64,000 nucleotides of DNA. Source: Micropterus salmoides. Taxonomy: Eukaryota > Chordata > Actinopteri > Centrarchiformes > Centrarchidae. Position 1 is the first letter of the stretch. Each line of letters begins with the position of its first letter. The stretch is taken from positions 18,378,519 through 18,442,518 of the forward strand of contig NW_024040817.1 in NCBI RefSeq assembly GCF_014851395.1, read 5' to 3'. A program made the position numbers and the translations under genes. Shown here piece after piece: positions 47,476 to 58,828 of the stretch. The notes beneath the pieces were generated by a model. It had not been told where the DNA came from and made no database searches. It was given only the letters and a program-made list of their open reading frames with translations.

Positions 47476-50037
47476 CGGGGTGGGGGGTCTGGTGACAGTG
47501 CGGGAGCATCTCTCTGTCATGTAAGAGCAGAGCAGGGGCCATTTAAACAGGGTCAGAGTGGGTGTTTTAGGGGCCACAAAAACATACAACCTGTCCATGT
47601 GCATTTACATACATCTTAACCATTGTATTTCAACCAGAACCATCTGTTAGTTTGTCTTTCAAAATCAGCATGCACGTGAAAGCGTTGCATTTTATATATA
47701 TATTATAATATATGGAAGTGAATCACTAGTGACTACTACTAAAGATTCGGCCAAGTACAAACCAATTTTGAGCAGTAATCAATCAGCAAGTCCAGTTTTG
47801 AGAGCATGCAGGACAAGAGAACAGGTTTTCAGAGCAGGAATATAATTGTGAGTGTAATGATGCAAGACATATCCATCAAAAGGATATCCTTTGCTCTCTG
47901 TCTCCAAAGCCATGTATGCTGAGGTTTGGCAGTTTGTATTCCTCATAAGCAAACTCAAAGTGAAAGTTTGCTTACAATGGAAACTCCAGTGGAAGCCCCA
48001 AAACAGCAAAAATTCTTGTCTCAAATCTGTACAACAACAAAAATTTCCAGCTGGGGCTCAGGTGGAAGAGCGTGCCATCTAGTAATCACTGGGTCGCTGG
48101 TTTGCCAACTGAAGTGTGCTCACTTTAGTAACAAATTTTCCATCTTTGCTGTCAAACAGTACTGGCACCATGAATATGTAAATCTACCCCCACTCCATAC
48201 AAATTATGGTCAAAGCGCTCCTCCGATTTTAAAAGACAGTTTAAGATGATCCAAACAGGGACATCTCATAAAATACCAAAATTCAAGGGCATGATGTTGC
48301 TAAAACCCATTGGCGGCCTTAGCTATGTTTCACCTGTTTCAATTGAAACAGGCCCCGCCTTCCACAGGGCCAAGACTGACGCAAGAATTGAATAATACCC
48401 ACCCAATAAACGGCTTATTCCATTTAACATGTAGAGACAGACACGGGACAAAGGAGTGCTGCAACCCCGTCAGCACCACTAAAACCAGGTATTATAAAAA
48501 AAACATCAATTGATAATAAAAGAGAGAGCGAGATCTCATGCGAGCAAGCGAGAGAGAGGGAGCATGAATATGGACAGACATCAGTGAAGTGTATGAACTA
48601 CGCTGCAGACTGGAGTCTCTGTTAACAGTGACAGACAGACAGACGGATAGATCTGCGTTATGGATACATTTGTCTCCTCTATTAAACGTCTGCATCCTCA
48701 CTACACTGCATTATTGTAAACCATGATGAACTGGTTGTGGCTGGTCACATCTCTCTCTCTCGTCCAGGCGCTGTCACTCCCTCTTCATCTCCTTCACTTC
48801 TCATGCATTAGTTACTTTTGTTGACTGTAGCTGCTGTGGCAACAAAACATGAATATTGCACAGCGTTTAGTATGACGTCATTATATAGACTGTCCTCTTT
48901 GCATCCCTCTGTAGTAACTGGGATGGGTTGACACACTTTTAACTCTAAGCCTCATTTCTCTGGAGGCGTTTGCTCTTAAAATGGGCCACCAGATGCTTAA
49001 GGCCGCCAATGCTAAAAACTATACATATTAGCCAAATGAAAAGGTGATAATGTTGTGTCCCAAATACTTTAACTGTAAGAAGGTGTGACTCTAACAGCTA
49101 CAAATGGCACTAAAATAACTGCAAATATTTATAAGAAAACTGTGGGAGCAGGTTTCAAACTTAGCATCATCATGTGAGGATTTTGAATTGAAAACCTTTT
49201 CTGAATTGTCTCAGCGTACTCTCCGATCTTGATTTGATTACAGTTTGAATTGGTATTGTACATAGTCGGTAGTTTTGTCATTAACAAACTTCAGTACAGA
49301 GCAATTGGTGAACGAGCCACACAAACTAACCTGATCCAAGTCGCCGTCTATATGTGGATTATGACTGTTTCTCAGTCATAATAACAAAAGTCTTACGAGC
49401 AGCTCAATCAAAACACTTTCATGGTGCACAAACACACACAACCACTGAGCACAAACTAGGGTCTGGGCATTATTATCGCGTTAACACATTAATTAACACC
49501 GACAATTATTTTATCTCATGTTAATGCCGTTTTTATTATTATTAACCTTGGCCTATTATTATTTTGAAAGTTTGGTTTTATATTTGATTTGATTACATTA
49601 ATGCTCAAGTTGAGATTTACAACAAATATTTTATTGCTACTGTGTAAAGGGAATACTGCTGGTAAAAAGTAATTTGTAAAACCACATGTGATTGCACTTT
49701 TGTGTATATAGCAGTACATTTAAATTAAAAGTGAAAATAAAAAAAGTAAAATACACTACTTTAGAATTCATTATTAAATTTTGCATATAACAATGTGATT
49801 AATTGCGATTAATCGCAAGAAAATCACATTTTAATTTTAATCGCGATTAAAAATTTTAATTGTTGCCCAGCATTAGCACAAACACATCACCTCACACACA
49901 TTAGATCCTCTCGCCTCAGTGTATGTTTGTACTTGTGCTATCTCCCTCTGCAGACGGCATGTACGATGGCAGAGAACCTCTATTTAGCCTTGAACTTTAA
50001 TGACCACTGGTTTGTGTGAACACGGCATTCCAGTAAA

Positions 50038-50087
<50 letters not shown>

Positions 50088-50178
50088 CACGTCATTACAC
50101 TATAGGTACCTGCAGACATTTTTTTAGTATGGTGGATGGGTCATCCAGAGCGTTGGCCATGGCCAAAACCTCTTATGC

Positions 50179-50219
<41 letters not shown>

Positions 50220-53200
50220 ACATGCTTGTATATGTGTGTTAGTCTTCCCAACCATCCCATAGATACAGTGGTAGTGGGGAAATTAGAGACCGCTAAACGC
50301 ACTGAGCGAGGAGTTTGATTTCAAGAGTAGTGGAGACATGGAGTATATACCACTCAAAGTTCATTTTTAACATGTTAGACAGTCAAAGAAAAGTTAATGT
50401 CTGAGCTGCAGCCTCTACACTCAATCGTGTACAGTAGCTGTTGTTAAAAATTTTGTGACTGAAAGTTTGGGGGAAATATTAGCTGTTTCTTTAAAGAAGC
50501 TGTATGCGAAATTCACTGGGACAGAGATCCAGGTTTGTTATGCTAGCTGCTAATGTAGCCTTGAGCCGGTAGCCTAAAGCAGAGATGAGGAGCGGAAGTC
50601 TGGTAAGCTCACTTCTTTCTAGCTCAACACCTCCACCCGTGTAGTCTTCAGATTCAGATTTAGATTCCTTTATTGTCATTGCACAGAGTACAACGAAATT
50701 GAGTGCAACCCAGACAGTGCATTCCCAAAAAACAAATAAAACAAACAAAATTATAAATGTAAAAAGTTTGAGCTTAAAAAAAAACAAGATTCTAAATATA
50801 CAGATAAATAATATAAAGTGTGTAGATTACTAAATCTGTAAAACAATGTATGAAATAATACAGTAACGTATTGTTAGCAGCTGAGATATTGCTCTCCTGC
50901 TGAATTGCAGTGGCCCTATGTACAGGTAGCCCCAACGTCAGCCCCAACAGATGCAGAATTTATCAGCTTTTATGAAACGTCTCTATCTATCTAACAGGTC
51001 TGAAAGGTCTACATATCTCAGGCTTGTATGTTTAAATCAGTACCAAACAGCCATTGTAAATAATATAATAACAGATAACAGACAGGAAATCTCCACTGTT
51101 TTGTGTGGGTGTTACTTATTCAGCCAGTTTTAGAGATGGAGTCCTCTAAAGTCATCCTGGACAGCTGCCTTGCCCTGCTGAGATTCATTACCGCGGGTTT
51201 CAAAGGAGAGTTTTGGTGTCACATGATGATAAAAGTGCTGTGTCTGAGGATTTTCCAATTAGAGTAACCCTGGAGGAAAACACTAAGTCTTTTCAATGCA
51301 GACATTTTGTTCCTGGCCTTCAAAAATAAGTCTATCCTGCGTATGTGTTTGTATGTTTGTGTACCATTTTGTATAAATGGTACAATTGAGTATAAAACAC
51401 TGAGCACCTTTACCGACAGCCTCACCAAACCTCTACACACCCACTTACTCAGTTTATACCTTCCCTTTTCTTTATTGAGTCTTTTCTGTTGTGTGATTGT
51501 GCTGCGCCCTTGCTGTTGTTTCTGTAATCAGTCTAGTCGAGGTGGACTATTTTTACATATTTCTTCCTCTCTGACGCCTTGCTGTTGTTTTGTTTTTCCT
51601 GTTTTTCTCCTGGCGCACTGTTTTCGGTTGAGATGTGGGTTGGATTGGATAATGGAGTGCTGACAATAGGGTTGCCACGATAGATCCTGCCTTTCAACCT
51701 TTAACATTTCCTGCACCTCCTCTCTTCTCTCCCAATCCAGACTAAAAACAAATGACCACTTGATGTTCATATTTTTGCAGACAGCTGATTATATTTGGTT
51801 TCTTTAATTTTTCTCTCAACAGATTTTTAAGCAACCTTCATTCAAACTACAGTCACATGACTGTTGTTGTTTGTGCAACCAATATGAAATTGTTTCTGAA
51901 TGATGCTTTTCATTTTATGTAAATTAAACAGAGATTGATTTGGACTGTTTTATCTTTAAACTGGAGGGAGGTTTGTTTCGAGACATCAGAAATTCAAATT
52001 CTTAAAGTTTTCTCTTCTTGCTTCCACATACAGTCAAAAGTTTGACTGTACCAGTCGTGTAAATTTCAAAATTTCCCCTCACGTTTGCTGTCCGACTGAG
52101 TTTCCAGACCTTATAGAGTCTGAGGGCGGGATAAGGCTATGTCATGGGGGGCAGAATGTGCTCATTGTTCATGATAGTTTATTTAATCGAAACATCCCTC
52201 TGGGTGCGGAGCCTAGTCCCGACTACCCCCGCTGCCTCCCCGGCTCTTTGTCCCGACACAGAGGGGGAAATGGCCAGCAGCGTCCCTTTTTTGAAAACTG
52301 TCCAGCTGTCAAAGTGGCAGTGACATGTTCACAATGCTTCCCTGGGCTCATCTCCTCTGTCCGTACCCCCCGCCCCCGGCACTGTAAGCCTCCCCTCCCT
52401 CTCTTCCCCATCCGCTCGCCCTCCAGCAGGCAGGAGGACAGCACCAGAACCAAATCCACATGTGACGGACAAATGAGCTCCAGGTTACAGATTCCCAACC
52501 TTTTCTTTTCATCTCGCCTCCCTCTGCCTTTCTGGATTTCAGTCTCCACAACTACAAACTCAGCACTGACTAAAACAGAAACCATTCCCATGTTGTATCT
52601 CATTAAGAACATGACATCATCCTCCTCCAGATGTGATTTTTCAGTAGATTTGACTGACTCAGAGGTTACGTTTTCCTCACCATCCAGTTTTCTTTTCTAT
52701 TTTGGCAACCCTATATTGTTCTAATCCCTACTAGCAGGCATTTCCTTGGTGTTCTTGACTGGTGGATTAAATTGGGCTGGGTGGTGGGAGGGCGCTTGGC
52801 CGCAGTGTGATGGAGTTGGGTTTGGGTTTTAGGGTGGGTGCTATTACTCAGACTGGGTGAATAAAACTAACCTGTCATCTGTTTGTTTCACAGAATCCCG
52901 GCCCACTATGTGTACCCTCAGGCCTTCGTTCAGCCTAGTATGGTCATCCCTCATGTGCAACCTGCTGCCGCTGCACCTGCCACTGCTTCTTCCCCCTACA
53001 TCGACTACACTGGAGCTGCTTACGCGCAGTATTCTGCAGCCGCAGCCAGTGCTGCAGCCGCCGCCGCATACGAGCAGTATCCTTACGCCGCATCCCCTGC
53101 CGCTGCAGGCTATATGGCTACTGCTGGCTATGGTTATGCAGTCCAGCAGCCTTTAGCCACCGCTGCCCCGGGCTCCGCTGCTGCTGCGGCCGCAGCCTTT

Positions 53201-53245
53201 GGTCAGTACCAGCCTCAGCAGCTGCAAGCTGACCGCATGCAATAG
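43832..53245 (+). CDS. rbm24: rbm24, RNA-binding motif protein 24
   Basis: RBM24 is an RRM protein controlling splicing and mRNA stability in heart, skeletal muscle and lens. Four coding exons: 43832-43999, 45284-45407, 45835-45889, 52894-53245, totalling 699 nt (232 aa; human 236). The start MHTTQKDTTYTKIFVGGLP is nearly identical to human. The RRM spans about residues 11-88, with RNP2 KIFVGGLP and RNP1 KSRGYGFV split by intron 1. The tail is alanine/tyrosine-rich (AYAQYSAAAASAAAAAAYE) and ends QYQPQQLQADRMQ as in vertebrate orthologues. An in-frame upstream ATG at 43778 would add a hydrophobic leader not found in the family and is rejected. Intron 3 is 7 kb and rich in TG tracts and transposons. 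Whether this is the rbm24a or rbm24b copy cannot be told here. Confidence 0.95.
46179..46271 (+). repeat. TG microsatellite in rbm24 intron 3
   Basis: A long TG run (about 32 units) followed by two shorter runs joined by TACG. On the sense RNA it would be a (UG)n tract. Confidence 0.92.
47203..47475 (+). repeat. two short TG tracts in rbm24 intron 3
   Basis: TG runs at about 47203-47226 and 47449-47475, with a TCTC run between them (near 47305-47322). Simple repeats, sense-strand UG in the pre-mRNA. Confidence 0.8.
48308..49011. mobile_element. non-autonomous hAT-like transposon in rbm24 intron 3
   Basis: The 704-bp element begins CATTGGCGGCCTTAG and ends with the complement of CATTGGCGGCCTTAAG. 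The flanking 8-mers are CTAAAACC (48300-48307) and CTAAAAAC (49012-49019), a target duplication with one mismatch. hAT elements make 8-bp duplications and often start with CA. No transposase frame is present. Confidence 0.8.
49457..49875. mobile_element. short hAT-like MITE in rbm24 intron 3
   Basis: The 419-bp element has a perfect 8-bp target duplication GCACAAAC (49449-49456 and 49876-49883). The ends are inverted repeats (left TAGGGTCTGGGCA, right complement TAATGCTGGGCAA), of the fish hAT type. The interior has GATTAATCGCGATTAA-like palindromic words and no open frame of note. Confidence 0.88.
50039..50219. repeat. AC tract and TG tract in inverted arrangement
   Basis: (AC)n at 50039-50083 is followed 97 bases later by (TG)n at 50181-50219. 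On one RNA strand the two can pair into a hairpin of about 19 CA/UG units. Confidence 0.85.
50655..50775 (-). mobile_element. retroelement 3'-end fragment in rbm24 intron 3
   Basis: AGATTCCTTTATTGTCATTG followed by ACAGAGTACAACGAAATT is a very common terminal block of fish retroelements, here read on the opposite strand. Only about 100 bases are recognisable; the element is dead. Confidence 0.5.
50800..52893 (+). other. 3' part of rbm24 intron 3
   Basis: No gene is supported. The segment near 52200-52500 is GC-rich with an open frame on each strand, but neither has family similarity or splice logic. It could be a conserved non-coding element, which cannot be tested here. Confidence 0.4.
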
Positions 53246-53560
53246 CAGCCACTGCAACCACTGGACATGCAGAGTGAGGAGGCCCACCCCCGGCCACAGC
53301 TGATTGGTCACGACAGGGCGCACCAAAGGAAAAGGAAGAGGGAGTGGCATTAAGGGTGGGCGTGTCAGCAACTCAGAGGCTGAGTTGCTTTAAAAAGGTG
53401 ATGATGATGATGATGATGATGATGATGGTGAGATGGGAACTTTTTACAGTAACTTTCCAACTTGCTGTGCTTCAACCAAAAAACGAGAAAATGAAAAAAA
53501 GTCGCAGAACAAATAATGGAAAATGATTTACTATTATTATTGTTGTTTTTATTTCTATTA

Positions 53561-53604
<44 letters not shown>

Positions 53605-55600
53605 CATTACAATTATCATTGTAGTAGAGTACTTATTTCTAGAGAAGAAATGCAGGAACTAATCCCTGTGGTTGGTATAGGTGTTGAACTAAGCCTTTAA
53701 GTCCTATTGCTGTCTTTAACGTTAGTTTAGGAAACTGTTCTCTTTTTATCACTTGTGGTTTTCCATAGGTGTTTTTGATTATTTGATGCCCTCATAACAT
53801 TTATATTTATTATTGTCATTGTTACACATTGGGGGCTCTTCTTGTTCTTTTTGTCTTTTCAAGTGCATTTTTTGGAGTTAATATTTTCTGATAATCAGGG
53901 AAATGGAACCGTTTCCAACGTGTTAGCTATTATTATGTGACCTCTGTCAGGAAGTCGAGCAGTCGTAACTCGTCGTGTCACACATATTTGAAGAACTACC
54001 TTTTATTTATCTTCCTGATGCTGAATGTCCCTTTTTTTTACTCTGTGTCTCGACCTCTTGACCTGTTCAAAGCAAACAAATCTCCAGGAGACAAAACAAC
54101 AAAGAAAAGAAACAAAAAAACTGAAAATGTCATCAACTCTGACTTTGATTCTTGGACTAAAGGGGGACTTGGCAAACACAACAAACGCACTGACAAAAGG
54201 AGAGAGGTTGAAAATGGCTTCAGACAATGAGAAACACTAAATCAGTCGCTTTTCCACATGTTTCCCTCACACGTTCACTGACACATGCATCCAGAGTTGC
54301 ACACATAGCAGTCAAAGACAAAGGCAGCACAGTTGTGTTTCTGTGTGGCTCTGGGATGGAGAGAAAGAAAAAGTGAAAGAACAGAGGGAGAGAGCAGCTG
54401 CTGGTGGGGGTGGACAGAGCCGCTCCAGCGCCACACAGACAGATCACTCTGGAAAGAACGCATCACTTGTGCTCGTTTGTCGAGCTGTCACATTTTAATC
54501 CCCGGCCGGGCACATTTGGGAACCAACTTCACACCCCTCCACCTAACACAGAGCCCCATAGCAGACCCCCACCCCCAACCTACCAGTCAGTCAGCCCTGC
54601 AGCTGTCAGCACTTCCACCTCTGTGCTGCTGTAGTCTGGTGTCAGGTACACACTCCACAAGCACGCTCACACAAACACACATGCACACACACACATACAC
54701 ACACACACACGCTTTCACCAAAGCCACCCCAACAACTGGCCTGCCTCATGTCTGTCAAGAACACCAGGTGGGATGGAGAGGACAGGGGGGTTTGACTCTT
54801 TGACGTTATGTTGGTCTGTGTGCCTTACATTTTTACTGCTATTTAAGAGAAAAGAAAACCAGAAAAAAAGAAGAAAAGAAATCTACTATTTAAGATATTT
54901 ATTTTTGAGGGTTGACTATGTTGACGCTCTGAGAGTAGAGACTTAGTGGCGGTACTGTATTAATAATATCATTATGTACTCATCTCAAGGCATATATAAG
55001 TTATTGATTAGTTTTAGTAATAATATTATTATAATTATTATTATTATTAACATACTCAACCAAAAATGTTGATGTAGGAGTTATTTAAGACACTGTTATG
55101 TGCACTGTACTTTTATTTTTTATCTTTTTCTTCAGAACATGACATTAAATATTAGCTTAATGCCTTTATGCCTTTTGTAGGGAAGAAACCTTTATTTAAA
55201 TGCAGGCCTGTTTGCATGCAGATTGTACTCGGCCTCTTCTGTGTTTAGATAAGAGGAAAAAACAATAATAATTCTGACAAAAAAACAAGCTAAAATGCTG
55301 CTTTCTCCACTAGAATGTATAGTTGTCGTCAAGGTTTCAGTAGCTGTGCTTCTTTTGCTTAATATTCATCAGATGGGCTATTTTACAATGTTGGGAATTT
55401 TTATACTTGAACTATTTCTTACAAGGGAAATATGAAAAACTAAATGACAAAAAAAACTTTTTAAGGAAGCTTTTCATTGTCACTGGATGAAGGCATGTAA
55501 ATTGTTACTATTTAAATGCAAAGGTCCTGTTGATAATAAAACCTTTACTTCAGAATTTCAACACCATTTACTCAAAATTGGAATAAAATGATCTATATTT
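53246..55600 (+). other. rbm24 3' UTR with poly(A) signals
   Basis: About 2.3 kb after the stop codon. It contains a GAT repeat (53400-53427), an ATT repeat (about 53566-53605), CA-rich sequence near 54660-54710, TTATTATTA words near 55020, and AATAAA at 55535-55540 and 55582-55587, the likely ends of the mRNA. Confidence 0.65.
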
Positions 55601-58550
55601 AAATAGCTTGGTGACTTTTCTTTTTCTTCTTCGTCGTGTGATCTTTTATCCTTCTATACATACACCTATAAATATATAATCAATATATTTTCTTTGTGCC
55701 TGCTATGTATGGAAGTGTTCAATATTAAATAAACACAAAAGACATAGTGAAATAAATAATCACATAAATAATTTGTGTAAAATATAAAACTGAACCAACA
55801 GTTTGCATGAAAACAAAGAAAAATCTTATTGTTTTTTTAAATTCATTATAGACAATCTAATTGCATTTTATCTCATATTGTCACTTTTAATATTGTCAAT
55901 TTGATTTCACTTTTCATGACAGTGTTGTCAACGACCCACTCACCTTTCAGCCTATCACATGCCTCTTAAACTAGCGAGCTCAACAAATGCAACCAAATTT
56001 AGCCAGTTAATACCTGTCAGCTAGAGCTACAACAATGTCAAAGGAATTCTGAATCAACTAACTACAAAACAATACAGTAAACAGAGACAGTAACAACTCG
56101 TCTACTTTTATTGAGCTTAACAAGGCTGCTAATGCCACCTATGTAGCCGGCTAACTAGACTGGGCTGTGAGCTTGAATTAATACTCAAAGTGAAGAGCCA
56201 GTGTTAGCACTTAGCCAGCTGTTGACCTGAGTGACCACAGAGGAAGCCTTTTGTTCTACACAAAGTTATGTGTGTTTTTCTGAGGAGCATCTTTAGATTC
56301 AAAACATGACGAAATTATCTACAGATCAACCAGCTAACATGAGATGCTCCTATTTATACTGTCAATTCACTTTGAAATTTATTAATAATCTAGGTGCACA
56401 TCCATACCGAGCAATTTTAAAATGTGCAGCTTTGTAAGATAAATAAAAGCAGAGGTTAGTTAGTGTGTTTGTTTACAGCAGGAGCTAGTTGGTTGATTCT
56501 GAATAACATTGACGTTGTTGCTCTAGCTAACTGGATAAAGCTGGTAGCATATTGAGCTGGCTAGCATAAGAAGCTAGTTCCATGTGAGAGTGTTAGTGAC
56601 TTCACCAATCTCATGACAAGTGACATTATGAAACAAAAAGTGACTTTTAGTTATATATTTTCTTATGAAATAAAAATTCCTGTTAAACTAAACTAAAAAC
56701 CTGGTTATTACGTAAATAGGAATCAACAGTTAGTGACAATGAGTTTTAATAATTTCTTACATTTTCCTTTACAAATAAATTTTTCATTTATTTATTTCAG
56801 ACATTTTATTAATTTAATTATTTAATTATTGTTTACTTCTTTAATACTGAACACTTCGGGGCTCCATAGCCTGCATATGTTTGTGAGTTTGAATGAGTGT
56901 GCCTTCTTTCTCTGTCTGCAAGGTGACAAACACATCACACATGCCAGATGCTGCACTGCTCCTCCTCACTGTGAAACTTGAAATCTTGAGGAGACGTTAT
57001 TTGAAACACCCTCACATTACAGCCACACCTACAGTTAACATGGATACAACTGACACATAATAAAATCTCTCAGGACTCAGACTATCAATGATTCATCCAC
57101 TCTCTAATCAATAAGTCATGTTATAAAGAGTGTGCTGCTGTGTCTCTGCCTTCTTTTACTCGGCTCCAGGGAGTATTTTTGGTCCCTGGTGAAACATGAA
57201 ACAGGCCCAGATGCTAGGTGGGTGATCATGACACAGTGTGGACACAGCGAGACTTTGTTGGTGAAATCAGCTCTATCACATCTGACCTCATAATGAATAC
57301 AATTAAAGCTGTGACTGATGATGTAGAGCTTTGAACGAGTTCTGGTGAGACTTTAAAAGGGCATCCAAGATCAGATGTACCTTATAATGTCTTCTGTGGC
57401 TCTAGATTCTAACATCACTTTCTAATAAGGCACCATTTTTACAAGTGGCTTTGTAAACAAGTATAATCTTCTAAAGATCCGTTATAAGTCATTAATATGA
57501 ACTGCAATTATAAAATGAGCACATCGAGATCAGCTTGCTGTTCATGAATAGTGTGTAGTCTTGCTAGCTTGTGAAAACAGTGTCTCTTATGTAGCTCTAG
57601 AGGAACTTTGTCAAGTCCTAAAACACAACCCAGATGATGTCGTCAACTTGACGTGGGATTTAATTACAGCAGGTGGGGTCTAACGCTTCAATCAGGTCAT
57701 ATCAATCAGACCGTAGTTGTGAGCAGTTAAGTGAGAAATAAAAAGACATTCATGTCAGCTTTTGAGTTGTAATCGTGAATCTGAGATATTGGGGATTTCT
57801 TGGCAGTAATGATATCTCATGTGTGGTAAGAATAACTACAAGTGACTACTGACCGTTGGCAACATGGATACAAAGTTGCATTGGCAGTTGCATATAACCC
57901 AATTAATTAACATCAGTTTAGCTAATTAAAAATAAGCCACTGTTTGTTTGTATCTGGTTTTACTTGTTAATAAACCACTACAAATACATGACACACCAAA
58001 AATCATTTAGAGGCAGATTAGGGTGCCGACCATGAACTGGAACCACCTTTGTTGCATGTCATTCCCCATATCTCATAATTATGTGGTGTGAGTACAATGC
58101 TGGCGGCAGCTAACCGGAAGTTCTCTTCCCATTCTGATGACATGTTGCATGAACACAGCATAATTATAGATGTGATCAAGTTGCATTATGGGAAGAATCC
58201 ATTGTTTTTGGAGTTGGGCAATCAAAAAATCACATAACTTTATGAAAGTGCAATACTAAATGGGCTGAGTACCCCTTTAAAATTCACTGATCTATTTTTA
58301 TTATTAAATTGGACACCTGTTGGCTGGTTAAGTGCTCTCTGAGTTTAAAATCTACTTTGCACCTACATCAGCAGTTGAAGTAATCGTGTTTAAGAAGTAT
58401 TTGATGGGGCTTTCCATGTTAGGGGCAAACCTTGGCCCGAGTTCACTCGCATAGACTCTTTGAATATGGTGATGACTTCCCTGTAAGAACTGGTCCGTTC
58501 CCTCAGGACAGACGCGACTTGCAGACATTGCCACAGCCTCAAACGGTCGC
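55601..58550. other. intergenic region after rbm24
   Basis: AT-rich and gene-free as far as I can see, apart from a fold-back repeat around 55968-56581. Short open frames have no support. Confidence 0.5.
55968..56581. repeat. fold-back element with long imperfect inverted repeats
   Basis: The left arm (AACTAGCGAGCTC, then GTCAGCTAGAGCTACAACAA and TTCTGAATCAACTAACTA, to about 56065) is complemented by the right arm (GGTTGATTCTGAATAACATT, then TTGTTGCTCTAGCTAACTGG, ending AAGCTAGTTC at 56580). The 614-bp unit is non-coding. A target duplication was not found. Confidence 0.65.
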
Positions 58551-58560
58551 CTATTTATAG
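58551..58560 (+). promoter_or_regulatory. MEF2/TATA-like site before a putative first exon
   Basis: CTATTTATAG fits the MEF2 consensus YTAWWWWTAR at every position and could also act as a TATA box. It lies directly before a GC-rich, exon-like block. Confidence 0.5.
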
Positions 58561-58584
58561 CAGGACTCTCTGGCTGCCATGTTG

Positions 58585-58828
58585 CTGCCTGCCTCGTCCG
58601 CCCCAGAGGAGATACTGCGGCTCTGAGTCACGGTCCTGGATCTGCGCGCTGTGTGGCTCTCAAGTTCACCGTGTTGCTTAATTAGGACATCCCGGAAGAG
58701 TATCTGTCCTGTGCGCAGAGTGACGGTGCAGGGAGGCAGGAGGGGGACCCTGCGCAGCAGCACACAGCCACGAGCCCGTCCTCAACAAAATATCGGGAGA
58801 GAAATTTACCGCGGATCAGAGGAGTAAG
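58585..58828 (+). other. putative non-coding first exon (cap2 by gene order)
   Basis: A GC-rich island in AT-rich surroundings ends with the strong donor AGTAAG|GTAAGTTG at 58828/58829. The block has only a short upstream-type frame (ATG at 58578, 15 codons) and looks like a 5' UTR exon. In human, CAP2 follows RBM24 in the same orientation, so this is probably cap2 exon 1. CAP2 is an actin-binding cyclase-associated protein of muscle. No cap2 protein sequence is present in the window, so the assignment is by synteny only. The 5' end of the exon is approximate. Confidence 0.5.

Noticed and set aside
52158..52724. 188-codon plus-strand and 129-codon minus-strand open frames in rbm24 intron 3
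   Set aside because: Overlapping frames on opposite strands, no recognisable domain, no exon-like splice sites; a GC-rich intron segment explains them.
54333..54803. 156-codon frame in the rbm24 3' UTR
   Set aside because: Made of CA-rich simple sequence (HTHTYTHTH-like), lying between the rbm24 stop codon and its poly(A) signals.
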